Of a DNA stretch of 64,000 bases, positions 44,089 to 53,079 are shown piece by piece. Numbering within the stretch: position 1 is the stretch's first letter; each line of letters begins with the position of its first letter. Both the position numbers and the translations under genes were made by a program. Under the pieces are notes generated by a model that was given only the letters and a program-made list of their open reading frames with translations, did no database searches and was not told the origin of the DNA. Source of the stretch: an uncultured Oxalobacteraceae bacterium (GTDB lineage Bacteria; Pseudomonadota; Gammaproteobacteria; Burkholderiales; Burkholderiaceae_D); contig CAITOF010000068.1 of assembly GCA_903893945.1 (NCBI GenBank), positions 1 through 64,000 of the forward strand. The letters are read 5' to 3'.

Positions 44089-45441
44089 ATGCGCTTACAA
44101 GATACTCGTGCCACCTGGCAGCTGGCGTGGCCTATCGCGGTGGGCCAGTTAGCGTCAACCGGCACTGCATTTATTGATACGGTGATGGCTGGCCATGTGT
44201 CGGCCGGTGATCTGGCTGCCGTGTCGGTCGGCTCGTCGATCTGGGTTACGTTGATTGTCACCATTATGGGCTTTCTGCTCGCCACCAGTCCCATGGTTGC
44301 GCATCAGGTCGGCGCCGACGATACCGCATCGATACCGTCACTCACCCAGCAGGCATTGCTGCAGGCGCTCCTGCTGGCGGCGATCGCCTGGGTCATTACC
44401 CGCTTTATTGCGCCGATTTTCCCCCTGCTGGGATTGGAGCCTGACATTGCCCGTAAAGCGGGTGAATTCCTGAAAGCAATCAGTTTGGGGCTGCCGGCAT
44501 TTGCCTGTTACCGGGTACTTTACAGTTACAGCGCCGCTTTGAAACACACCAAGCCAATGATGGTCATTTCCATTTTCTGTCTGTTACTGAATATTCCGAC
44601 AAACTGGATACTGATTTATGGACATTTCGGTTTTACAGCTCTCGGTGGTGTCGGCTGTGGCTGGGCAACGGCGTTTTGCGTCTGGGTCAATTTTCTGCTG
44701 CTCTCCTTCTGGATACTGCGCACAAAACATTATCGGCACACCCATCCTTTCAGAGCCTGGCAAGGGTGGAATCCTTCCGTCCAACAGCAATTATTCAAAC
44801 TGGGGCTACCGATCGGCATCATGTTTCTGGTTGAGGTGAGCGCCTTCAGTCTGATTGCATTAATCATTGCCAGACTGGGCACCACATCGGTCGCCGCACA
44901 TCAGATCGCACTGAACTTTTCCTCGCTGACTTTTATGGTTCCCATGGCTATCGGCACCGCGTTGACCGTTCGTGTCGGACACGCTGTCGGTGCCAATAAT
45001 TTTGAACAGGCGCGTGCCATCGGCAAGAACGGCATTCGCCTGGGCCTGTTTATCGCCATCGTGACCGGTTGCGTGATGATCTTTGGTTCGCATTGGGTGT
45101 CAGGCTGGTACACAGACGATGCCGCCGTATTGAAACTGGCAGGGCAATTGATTGTACTGGCCGGATTCTTCCAATTTTCCGACATTACCCAGGTGGTCAG
45201 CGCCGGGGTATTACGTGGTTACAAAATCACCCGTGCTCCAATGATTATCCATATGACCGCCTTCTGGCTGATTGGCATGCCGGTTGGTTATCTGTTGACC
45301 TTCGGGACCCGGAACCATGACGGCCTGGGTATTCGCGGCTACTGGATTGCCCTGATCATTGCGCTCACGTTCACCGCCCTGTCATTACAGATTCTGTTCC
45401 GGCGCAAAAGCCGGCAACTGCTGGTTCAGCACCCAAAATGA
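44089..45441 (+). CDS. MATE family multidrug efflux pump (NorM type)
   Basis: Inner-membrane cation-coupled efflux protein of 450 residues with 12 membrane segments. It shows the MATE duplicated pattern: AWPIAVGQLASTGTAFIDTVMAGHVSAGDLAAVSVGSS in the first half and KLGLPIGIMFLVEVSAFSLIALIIARLGTTSVAAHQIALN in the second. It exports drugs or metabolic by-products; the substrate cannot be told. It overlaps the pseudouridine synthase by four bases (ATGA). Confidence 0.93.
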   Translation: MRLQDTRATWQLAWPIAVGQLASTGTAFIDTVMAGHVSAGDLAAVSVGSSIWVTLIVTIMGFLLATSPMVAHQVGADDTASIPSLTQQALLQALLLAAIAWVITRFIAPIFPLLGLEPDIARKAGEFLKAISLGLPAFACYRVLYSYSAALKHTKPMMVISIFCLLLNIPTNWILIYGHFGFTALGGVGCGWATAFCVWVNFLLLSFWILRTKHYRHTHPFRAWQGWNPSVQQQLFKLGLPIGIMFLVEVSAFSLIALIIARLGTTSVAAHQIALNFSSLTFMVPMAIGTALTVRVGHAVGANNFEQARAIGKNGIRLGLFIAIVTGCVMIFGSHWVSGWYTDDAAVLKLAGQLIVLAGFFQFSDITQVVSAGVLRGYKITRAPMIIHMTAFWLIGMPVGYLLTFGTRNHDGLGIRGYWIALIIALTFTALSLQILFRRKSRQLLVQHPK

Positions 45442-46349
45442 TTCAGGTTCACGAACCACCAAAATCACCTTTGCCGGTTCGGGACGGTGTCGCACCCAGT
45501 TATATCTGGCTGCAAAAAGGATCGTGGCCGACCATCCTTGATTTTTTGAACCAGCGGTTTCCTGAGGTTGGCAGCACCGTCTGGCTGGGCCGGCTTGATC
45601 GGGGTGACGTGGTCGACGAATCCGGACAGGTTCTGACCTGTTCCAGCCCGTATTTCTGGGGTCGGCGCATCTTTTATTACCGTGAAATTGAACTGGAAAC
45701 ACCGGTTCCGTTCAAGGAAAACATCCTGTTCCGGGACGCCCACTTGCTGGTCGTCGACAAGCCACACTTTCTGCCTGTGATTCCCACCGGCAGATTTCTG
45801 CACGAAACATTATTGGTCAGACTGAAAGACCAGCTTAAACTGGATGCGTTAACGCCGATACACCGACTGGACAGGGAAACCGCCGGCGTCATGATTTTCT
45901 CGCTGAACAGGCAGACGCGCGGCGCGTACCAGTCGCTATTCCAGCAGCGCAGCGTTCGAAAAAAATATCAGGCACTGGCTCGCCATTTGAACAACTATGC
46001 AGGCCCGTTCGTCTACCAAAGTCGTCTGGTCCCGGGGACACCTTTTTTCAGAATGCAGGAAATGGCAGGTACCCCGAATTCGGAAACTGCGATTGCACTG
46101 CTCGAACAGCAGGGTAATGTGTGTCGTTACCAGTTGGAACCTTTAACAGGTCGAAAACATCAGCTTCGCGTCCACATGGCTGCACTCGGCATTCCGATTT
46201 TAAACGACGCATTTTATCCGGCAGCACTGCCATGTAAAGGCGACGATTTTTCACAGCCTCTGAAACTGCTGTCCCAGTCGATTCAGTTTGTCGACCCGTT
46301 GACAGGCCTGGATCGCTGTTTTGAAAGTGACATGAAACTGCTGTACTGA
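45438..46349 (+). CDS. RluA-family pseudouridine synthase
   Basis: RNA pseudouridine synthase of 303 residues. The catalytic Asp is in TPIHRLDRETAGVMIFSL; HLLVVDKPHFLPV, TGRKHQLRVHMAALGIPI and RKKYQALARH complete the RluA motifs. The N-terminal part (about 1-75) lacks a clear S4 domain. The overlap with the MATE pump suggests co-translation without functional meaning. Target RNA unknown, perhaps 23S rRNA or tRNA. Confidence 0.88.
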   Translation: MIQVHEPPKSPLPVRDGVAPSYIWLQKGSWPTILDFLNQRFPEVGSTVWLGRLDRGDVVDESGQVLTCSSPYFWGRRIFYYREIELETPVPFKENILFRDAHLLVVDKPHFLPVIPTGRFLHETLLVRLKDQLKLDALTPIHRLDRETAGVMIFSLNRQTRGAYQSLFQQRSVRKKYQALARHLNNYAGPFVYQSRLVPGTPFFRMQEMAGTPNSETAIALLEQQGNVCRYQLEPLTGRKHQLRVHMAALGIPILNDAFYPAALPCKGDDFSQPLKLLSQSIQFVDPLTGLDRCFESDMKLLY

Positions 46350-46358
46350 CCACGAATG

Positions 46359-47300
46359 TCAATCCAGCGTGCACCAGACTCTGCCGCGCCCTTCCTGTTT
46401 CGCCCGTGTCAGCGCCGCCGAGGCCAGTTCAATCAGCGCCAGACTGTTTTCAACCGAACTGTTTTTTCCTGCCAGTCCGAGACTGATCGTCATACGATTG
46501 CCATTACTGGATTCAGAATGTTGAATGGCCAATTCCCGCACCTGTTTTTCCAGGTTCTGCGCGAACGGGAATGCGCTGATGACTGGCGTATCCGGGAGCA
46601 GGCAGACAAATTTGCCGCCATCATACCGGGCCACGAAGTCCGCCGGTCGCTTGCAGCATCGTTTAAGGCAATTGGCAATGCGTCGCAGCGAGTCGTCGCC
46701 GGCCTGATAACCGTAGATATCATTGAAACGCTTAAAATCGTCCACATCAATACTGAGCAGAGAAAGAAAGCTCCCTGAGCGCTGTGAACGTTGAAATTCA
46801 CTTTTCATTCTGTCGTCGAAAAATCGCCGGTTATACAAACCCGTCATGCCGTCGATGAACGCCATTCTTTTTAACAGTTCGGTCTGGCGCTTCATCGTGA
46901 TATGGGTTTTGACTTTGGCCTGCAGTGCGCGCAAATTCAGTGGTTTGGTCACAAAATCTACCGCACCCGCGTCCAGGCCGCGGATTTCATCGTCCGAACT
47001 GAGTGACGACATGATAAAAATCACCGGGATAAAGTCAGTCGATACATCGGCCTTCAACTGACGACAGACATCATAGCCATTCATGTCCGAGCTATCCACA
47101 TCAAGAAGCACCAGATCAGGTTGATGTTGCCGGCACTGGTCAACGACAGTGGCGTGGTCTGTCAATCCGTACACAAGGAAATTCTCTGAAAATACCTGTT
47201 GCAAGAACTGGAGATTGTCTGCCTGATCGGCGACGATCAACAGGGATTGTTTTGGTTTCTCAATGTACTGATAGAGATTTGAATATGACGTGTCTATCAT
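46359..47300 (-). CDS. Response regulator with degenerate GGDEF domain
   Basis: Two-domain signalling protein of 313 residues. The receiver (about 18-135) carries LLDVDSSDMNGYD (phosphoacceptor Asp about 67) and the Lys in FVTKPLNLRALQ. The GGDEF domain (about 150-310) has DGMTGLYNRRFFDD and SIDVDDFKRFND, but the signature motif reads DGGKF (227-231) where GGDEF is expected, so the catalytic Glu is replaced by Lys. The inhibitory site RxxD is intact as RPAD (218-221), five residues before. It likely senses c-di-GMP rather than makes it. Convergent with the pseudouridine synthase. Confidence 0.85.
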   Translation of the reverse strand: MIDTSYSNLYQYIEKPKQSLLIVADQADNLQFLQQVFSENFLVYGLTDHATVVDQCRQHQPDLVLLDVDSSDMNGYDVCRQLKADVSTDFIPVIFIMSSLSSDDEIRGLDAGAVDFVTKPLNLRALQAKVKTHITMKRQTELLKRMAFIDGMTGLYNRRFFDDRMKSEFQRSQRSGSFLSLLSIDVDDFKRFNDIYGYQAGDDSLRRIANCLKRCCKRPADFVARYDGGKFVCLLPDTPVISAFPFAQNLEKQVRELAIQHSESSNGNRMTISLGLAGKNSSVENSLALIELASAALTRAKQEGRGRVWCTLD

Positions 47301-47330
47301 TTATTTTCTGATAATTTATTGTTAAATTGC

Positions 47331-48395
47331 CTATTTCAAAATGGCGACGCCCTTGATCTGTGCAAACAACGGCATTCCGGCATGCAGTCGCAACAGGTCG
47401 GCGGATTTACGTGTAATGCGGGCCAGCAGGCGTGTTTTGCTGGCATCCAGTTCCACCAGCAGCTGACCCTTCATGTCGTCACGAATCGCCGAGATAGTCA
47501 CAGGTATCGTATTCAATATACTTGATCCTGAAGGAGGATTCAAAATTAAACTTACATCACGCGCCTGTATCCGACAGCGTACCGGCGTCCCGATTTGCGC
47601 CGGGTTCTGGGCCAGCCATAGGTCACCACCTGTAAACCGCATTTGTGTGAGTTGATAATCAGGATCCTGTGCAATTATGCGACCCGAAATTAACGTACAA
47701 GCCTGATCGCCACGAGAGTACGGCAAATCGGGATGACTGATAATGTCAAAAATGCTACCGTGGGCTTTGACCTGTCCCTGGTCCAGCACCACGGCATAGT
47801 CTGCCAAACGTGCCAGTTCGTCAGTTGCATGACTGACGTACAGCACAGGAATCGCCAATTCACGATGCAACTCGTCAAAGTAAGGCAAAAGCTCGGACTT
47901 ACGCAACTCGTCCAGTGACGCGAGCGGTTCGTCCATAAGTAACAGATCAGGGCGCGTAGCCAGGGCACGCGCAATGGCAACACGCTGCTTTTCACCGCCC
48001 GACAGGGTTTCAGTGGACCGCCGCAGTAACGCGCCAATGTCCAATAAATCAACCGCTTTTGACAAGGCGGTGTTCTGTTCAGGCATCGCGCCCCGGCGCA
48101 GGCCAAATTCCAGATTTTGCTGCACTGTCAGATGGGGAAACAGGCTCGGTTCCTGAAAGACGAAGCCAACAGAACGCTTATGCGTTGGCAGGAAGACGCT
48201 GGTTCGGTCATCCTGCCAGATTTGATCATTGATCTGTATTTTGCCTCGTGCCCGGGGTTCCAGACCGGCCACGGCGCGCAACAGCGTGGTTTTTCCTGCG
48301 CCCGACGGGCCGCATATGGCACTGATTCCCCTGCCAGGCAGCGACAGGTCGACGTCCAGACTGGCCAGGCTGATCTGAACAATAATCTCGCTCAT
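47331..48395 (-). CDS. modC: Molybdate ABC transporter ATP-binding protein ModC
   Basis: ATPase of the molybdate importer, about 354 residues. Walker A GPSGAGKTTLL, Q-loop FVFQEPSLFPH, signature LSGGEKQRVAIARAL and Walker B LLMDEPLASLD are followed by a C-terminal Mop/TOBE domain (about 290-354). I take ATG 48395 because its start overlaps the modB stop by four bases and AGGAA is well spaced; the ATG nine bases earlier has no room for a ribosome site. Order is modA-modB-modC. Confidence 0.95.
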   Translation of the reverse strand: MSEIIVQISLASLDVDLSLPGRGISAICGPSGAGKTTLLRAVAGLEPRARGKIQINDQIWQDDRTSVFLPTHKRSVGFVFQEPSLFPHLTVQQNLEFGLRRGAMPEQNTALSKAVDLLDIGALLRRSTETLSGGEKQRVAIARALATRPDLLLMDEPLASLDELRKSELLPYFDELHRELAIPVLYVSHATDELARLADYAVVLDQGQVKAHGSIFDIISHPDLPYSRGDQACTLISGRIIAQDPDYQLTQMRFTGGDLWLAQNPAQIGTPVRCRIQARDVSLILNPPSGSSILNTIPVTISAIRDDMKGQLLVELDASKTRLLARITRKSADLLRLHAGMPLFAQIKGVAILK

Positions 48396-49075
48396 GGAAC
48401 CCATTTCCTGGTTGCCTGACCGGGATTGATCCTATGAATCAATAGCAGTAGTGTGAACGAAAAGACCAGCATGGCCAGCGCCAGACCATGCGCATGCAGA
48501 TAATTGAGCTGTTCGACATGATCATAAATCTGTACCGACACGACGCGTGTCTTGCCGGGTATATCGCCACCTATCATGAGCACCACGCCAAATTCGCCGA
48601 CAGTATGCGCGAAACCCATCACGATCGCCGTCAGATAACCGGGCCTGGACAAGGGAAGCACAACCGAAAAAAACGTGTCGGCCGGTGATGCGCGCAATGT
48701 CGCCGCCACCTCCAGCGGGCGCTCGCCAAGTGCTTCAAATGCGTTGTGCAACGGCTGAACGACAAACGGCATGGAATACAGCATGGAAGCAATGACCAGC
48801 CCGGAAAAGGTAAAGGGCAGCAGCCCCCACCCCGAAGCCTGGGTCACTCGCCCGATGACGCCAGACGGCCCCATTACTATCAGCAGATAGAATCCTATGA
48901 CGGTTGGCGGCAGGACCAGAGGCAGGGCGACTAAAGTTCGAACCGTATTTTTGAAGACCGATCGGGTACGGGCCAGCCACCAGGCTAAAGGTGTCCCCGT
49001 TATCAGCAGCAGAACGGTGGTCAGGGTGGCCAATTTGAGTGTCAGCCAAATTGCTCCTGCGTCAGCAGCATCCAT
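48392..49075 (-). CDS. modB: Molybdate ABC transporter permease ModB
   Basis: Inner-membrane channel subunit, 227 residues. Several hydrophobic segments are visible, with TPLAWWLARTRSVFKNTVRTLVALPLVLPPTVIGFYLL near the N-terminus and the EAA-type loop FEALGERPLEVAATLRASPADTFFSVVLPLSRPG. VMGFAHTVGEFGVVLMIGGDIPGKT is typical of ModB. It shares one base with the modA stop (TAATG). Confidence 0.95.
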   Translation of the reverse strand: MDAADAGAIWLTLKLATLTTVLLLITGTPLAWWLARTRSVFKNTVRTLVALPLVLPPTVIGFYLLIVMGPSGVIGRVTQASGWGLLPFTFSGLVIASMLYSMPFVVQPLHNAFEALGERPLEVAATLRASPADTFFSVVLPLSRPGYLTAIVMGFAHTVGEFGVVLMIGGDIPGKTRVVSVQIYDHVEQLNYLHAHGLALAMLVFSFTLLLLIHRINPGQATRKWVP

Positions 49076-49818
49076 TAAATCTGGTATCCATAAGTTCGTA
49101 TGATTTTTCTGGCTGCGTCGGATTTTAGAAACTCCAGAAACCCACGTGCTGCCGGATTATCTTTTCCGTGCCTGAGTAACACGGCATCCTGTCGCAACGG
49201 CTGGTACAATTCCTCAGGCACCATCCACACCGACCCTGATTTGATTTTATTGTTTTCCCAGACCTGGGACAACGCAACAAAACCCAGCTCCGCATTGCCG
49301 GTTGCAACGAATGCGTATGTCTGTCCGATACTTTCTCCCTGAACGAACTTTGGCGCCAGTTTATCGAGCAGCTTCAATGAGGTTAATGTTTCGATGGCGG
49401 CCTGTCCATAAGGCGCCTGTTCAGGCGAGGCGAGCGCCAGATGCCTGTAGTGACCTGAAGCAAGTATCTGGCCGTGGTCATCGACCAGTTGCGGATCCGC
49501 AGACCACAAGACCAGTTTTCCAACCGCATAGGTAAACCGGGTTTCAGCCAATGCCTGCTGCTCCATGATCAACTTGCCGGGTGTTGCCTGATCGGCTGAC
49601 AGCAGCACATCAAACGGCGCTGCATTTCTGATCTGCGCGTAGAATTTTCCGGTGGCTCCGGCAGAAAAAGTGACCCTGTTGCCGGTCTCCTGTTCGAAGG
49701 CAGCGGCAATCTGCTGCATAGGCTGAGCAAAGTTGGCGGCGACAGCCACCTGCACGTCGCCACACCAGGCCGCCCCTCCAAACAGGCCCGCCAATAAAAG
49801 CACTATCAGGCGCGTCAT
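49075..49818 (-). CDS. modA: Molybdate-binding periplasmic protein ModA
   Basis: Substrate-binding protein of 247 residues. A signal peptide (MTRLIVLLLAGLFGGAAWC) is followed by VQVAVAANFAQPMQQIAAAFEQETGNRVTFSAGATGKFYAQI, the usual ModA motif, and APFDVLLSADQATP. The molybdate ligands are Ser/Asn/Tyr-type and not assigned here. It begins modABC; the DUF1631 stop is only 39 bases upstream, so an own promoter is not obvious. No ModE box seen. Confidence 0.95.
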   Translation of the reverse strand: MTRLIVLLLAGLFGGAAWCGDVQVAVAANFAQPMQQIAAAFEQETGNRVTFSAGATGKFYAQIRNAAPFDVLLSADQATPGKLIMEQQALAETRFTYAVGKLVLWSADPQLVDDHGQILASGHYRHLALASPEQAPYGQAAIETLTSLKLLDKLAPKFVQGESIGQTYAFVATGNAELGFVALSQVWENNKIKSGSVWMVPEELYQPLRQDAVLLRHGKDNPAARGFLEFLKSDAARKIIRTYGYQI

Positions 49819-49857
49819 GGCAGGACGGTGCCCGCGTACGGGACATCCGGCGGTGTG

Positions 49858-52752
49858 TCAGGCGGCATGGGCCAGGTCAACCAGATCAGCGGATTCCAGA
49901 AGTGACTGAACGGCACGCTCGAACAGGGGCGCCACTTCGACAAACCGCGCCCGCGAATTTTTCAGCATGCGCCTGAACATGCGCACACTGATGATGGAAG
50001 GGGCTTCCTGTCCATTGACTGTCAAAATCAGGTTCGACGAATTCGGGCTGATCCAGTTCAGGCGTCCCTTGGTTGGGCTTCCTGAAAGATTGATTTCCAC
50101 AATTACACCGCTTCGGAGACGATCCAGTATATCTTCCTCGGGCTTTGTGTCGGCGTGCTCGCTGTTATCGTTGGAAGGCTCGGCATTGAACGCCGATGCG
50201 TCGCCCTCCATGCTCCGAAATACCAGCGCCCGGTCGTTCGCCACCGATTCGGACTGTTCAGATTCCGTGCTGTCGGTTTCGTCGAACGCATCGTCGTCCA
50301 TGACATCCGGGACGGAACCAGGATCCTGCACAGCACCGTCCTGATGCAATTCCTGCTCAAGTTCCTTGATCGCCTCGTCCAGGAAAACCCGGCTGACATC
50401 GACCTTTTCCGTACTCTGTCTGGCTGGCAAGGGTTCTGCATCAGGGTAAACAAACTCATAGAAATGGCGCTGGATTTCCACCAGCGATAACACTTTGTCG
50501 TCCGTGATGGCAGCACGCATGACTGTCGTGTGCGCATCAACCAGCCAGTTCAACATCTCCTGCTGGTGTTCGGGCAACCAGGCAACCAGACTCATGCCTT
50601 CACGCAGCACGGGAACAATGATGGGAATAATCTGCAGCAACATCGACCGGTCATCGCGATTCGACTTCGGCAGTATGCTCCACAGCAGGTTAGGCACCAG
50701 CAACCGGAACCGGGTTGAATCGGCCATGGGATTGCGTTCCACACGTTCGATGACGTGCGCCCAGGTATCCAGCAGAAAACGCCTCAGGTAGGGCGTAATC
50801 ATAATGCCTTCCAGCATTTTTTCCAGCTTTGCGCTTTCCTGGTTCAACCGGTTCGACCGCTGTTCAGCATTCACAACGACCTTAACGGCGTTCTCAATTT
50901 TATTATTGGAGGCTAACAGTTCGCGCGCAATGAATGCGTCCAGCTGATCCAGCATTTTACTGAACAGTTCCGGATTCTCTGAATCACTCGCCAGCAGTTC
51001 CTCAACTATGCGACAGATCTCGGCTGAAATTCGTTCGCCGGTCGGATCGATCTGTTGCAGACCGACCGAGATGGAACCAATGCGGTTTACCAGCATTCGT
51101 GCCGGATGACTTTTCTTGGTCAATAATGCCGAATCCATCAGTGCCATTTTCAGCACGGAAAACTGCAAGCGCCCCAATTGCGCCCTGACCTCTGCAGGAA
51201 CCTGATGATCCTTTAAAATAAATTCAAACAGCATCGCGACAATGTCGATGGTCATTTTTTCGTGCTGATCGGCGGCGACCGAATTCAGGCTGTCACGTCG
51301 CTCAATAATCAGATTGCGCACCTGACCATCGTGACCCACCATCTCGCTGGTGCTTGGAATAGGCGTCTGAAGGGCGATACTCAGTTGCGGAGAAATCGAA
51401 AAAATCTGTGATGAACCGCCTGCGCCGTCCGCTTGCCATGCAGGTTGTCCAAAGCTTCCCTGCAATCCGGTGTCTGCGCCGGATGCCCCGACACTTCCGG
51501 TTGGGTTTCCACCCTGCACGCCGCCCTCAGCAGTCTCGCCATTCTGTGCACTTAATGCCCGGGTGCCGCCGCCAAAAAAGACGCGGCGCAAGGTACCGCC
51601 CACTTCCTGCGCCCCTTCCAGCCAGCCGGTCACCGCGCTGCCGGCCTGATTGAAGAATCCACCGACCGATCCTGCTGCTGCGCCGCCCGCACCACCACCG
51701 GCACCGCCACCACCACCCTGCTGTCCGCTTCCGGCGCCAGCGCCACCTTCGCCCGCTTCGCCACCGTCGGTGCCATTACCGCTGGCTGCCCCGCCACCCG
51801 CCATACCCGCACCCAGGCCCTGAAAAAAACCACGGTTCAATCCAAAACCGCTGCCTGTTCCAGCGACACCCTGACTGCCGGTCTGACCGAGTTGCGAATT
51901 GCGTGCCTTAACGATATTAATTAATTGCTCAATTTTTCCTGGTCTGCTTTGCGACGGCATTTCGCCCTGCGAATGAGGTGCATTCCTCGATGGCGGGTAA
52001 TGTGATTGGCGTGACTGGCCGGATGATCCGGATGTCGACTTCGAGGCTTCATCGGACGCATTACTTTCTGCATCATAACCAACCGGTTTGGTCAAATCTG
52101 ACGGCATGCGTTGCGGTTTAAACTGGAGTTGAGCGGCGACACCGCATTCCGACAAATGCAAATTGACGTCTTCATACAGGGATGCAACCTTCAGCAGCAA
52201 TTCCTCTGCAATCTGGTCTGTCAGGATCACAAATAATTCTGGCTCCATGTGGATTGCTTCAACACCCAGGCAGATGGCGCGTGTCAGTATGTAAGGTCTG
52301 AAGGGATTTTCGCGTTCCGCAATATCATTTCGTTCAAACAGGATCGCAATACGTATATTCAGGTCACGTAACTGTTCTTCTGATTCAGAACGGAAACGGC
52401 CTGTAATAATGTCGTTGCGAAGATCGTCTTCGAACGCATTCAGGTCCATTAGAGCCAATGGGCTATTTTTTGCGGCATTGAAAAAGGAGGGTCGGAACGT
52501 GTTATAGGCAGTTTTAAAACTGCGCTGCAACAGTGAATCGATTTCTCTGATAATGTTCTGAGTTATCGCTTTTTCGTGGCGAGTCAACAGGATCCTCGCA
52601 TCCAGGAACTCACGTTGTTCTTTGGAATTCGCGCTTTTCTCCGCTTTTGAATAAAGTTCTTTAATCGATCGGTGCACGACGCCATCGATTATTTCATTAA
52701 ATACAGAAAGAAATTTTGAGCGGCACGAATTGAGTAGTGTATTTCTATCCAT
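49858..52752 (-). CDS. DUF1631 family protein with Gly-rich centre
   Basis: Large cytoplasmic protein of 964 residues of a family restricted mainly to beta- and gammaproteobacteria. Residues 1-230 and about 460-880 are mostly helical. Residues about 285-440 are a disordered linker dominated by Gly, Ala, Ser and Gln, and the end (about 895-955; GRLNWISPNSSNLILTVNGQ) is beta-rich and resembles PilZ-like folds without the RxxxR motif. Database names such as thymidine phosphorylase for this family are unreliable. AGGAAAACAGGA precedes the ATG. Function unknown. Confidence 0.8.
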   Translation of the reverse strand: MDRNTLLNSCRSKFLSVFNEIIDGVVHRSIKELYSKAEKSANSKEQREFLDARILLTRHEKAITQNIIREIDSLLQRSFKTAYNTFRPSFFNAAKNSPLALMDLNAFEDDLRNDIITGRFRSESEEQLRDLNIRIAILFERNDIAERENPFRPYILTRAICLGVEAIHMEPELFVILTDQIAEELLLKVASLYEDVNLHLSECGVAAQLQFKPQRMPSDLTKPVGYDAESNASDEASKSTSGSSGQSRQSHYPPSRNAPHSQGEMPSQSRPGKIEQLINIVKARNSQLGQTGSQGVAGTGSGFGLNRGFFQGLGAGMAGGGAASGNGTDGGEAGEGGAGAGSGQQGGGGGAGGGAGGAAAGSVGGFFNQAGSAVTGWLEGAQEVGGTLRRVFFGGGTRALSAQNGETAEGGVQGGNPTGSVGASGADTGLQGSFGQPAWQADGAGGSSQIFSISPQLSIALQTPIPSTSEMVGHDGQVRNLIIERRDSLNSVAADQHEKMTIDIVAMLFEFILKDHQVPAEVRAQLGRLQFSVLKMALMDSALLTKKSHPARMLVNRIGSISVGLQQIDPTGERISAEICRIVEELLASDSENPELFSKMLDQLDAFIARELLASNNKIENAVKVVVNAEQRSNRLNQESAKLEKMLEGIMITPYLRRFLLDTWAHVIERVERNPMADSTRFRLLVPNLLWSILPKSNRDDRSMLLQIIPIIVPVLREGMSLVAWLPEHQQEMLNWLVDAHTTVMRAAITDDKVLSLVEIQRHFYEFVYPDAEPLPARQSTEKVDVSRVFLDEAIKELEQELHQDGAVQDPGSVPDVMDDDAFDETDSTESEQSESVANDRALVFRSMEGDASAFNAEPSNDNSEHADTKPEEDILDRLRSGVIVEINLSGSPTKGRLNWISPNSSNLILTVNGQEAPSIISVRMFRRMLKNSRARFVEVAPLFERAVQSLLESADLVDLAHAA

Positions 52753-53076
52753 TCCTGTTTTCCTGTAACTGCATTTTAGTTAATGATGCTTAACTAAACT
52801 AACAATTCCAACGTTAGGTGCTTTGTAAAATCATGTTTATTAACAAAATGGAAAGGTCTGACAAATCCCGGATGTCTGGGTTCAATTTTACGTTAAATAG
52901 CAGCAATTATGTCATCTGCGTCACTTAACAGATTAGTCTTAAATTAGGCTAATAACAAGATTTGCTGTCGTGAATACCGTGAAACCGTCAAGTAAATTTA
53001 TTATTTGACAATCATGTTGAATCATATTCGAACAAATACTCTATTTAAAAGAGTGCATGAGTGACATTTTCTGCAC
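52753..53076. other. Gap upstream of the DUF1631 gene
   Basis: About 324 A/T-rich bases without a gene. It holds an inverted repeat (52776-52797) next to the DUF1631 start and the thrC terminator at its other end. I see no RNA gene. Confidence 0.6.
52776..52797. repeat. Inverted repeat before the DUF1631 gene
   Basis: TTAGTTAA (52776-52783) and TTAACTAA (52790-52797), perfect 8-bp arms with a 6-base loop, 24 bases upstream of the ATG. It may be an operator. Confidence 0.5.
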
Positions 53077-53079
53077 TCA
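53043..53079 (-). terminator. Terminator overlapping the thrC stop
   Basis: GAGTGCA (53051-53057) pairs with TGCACTC (53072-53078), the arm running into the thrC stop codon. On the minus strand it is followed by TTTTAAAT. Confidence 0.65.

Noticed and set aside
51540-51840. GC-rich repeat-like block within DUF1631 as a mobile or CRISPR element
   Set aside because: It is the coding sequence of a Gly/Ala-rich linker; no repeat-spacer pattern is present.
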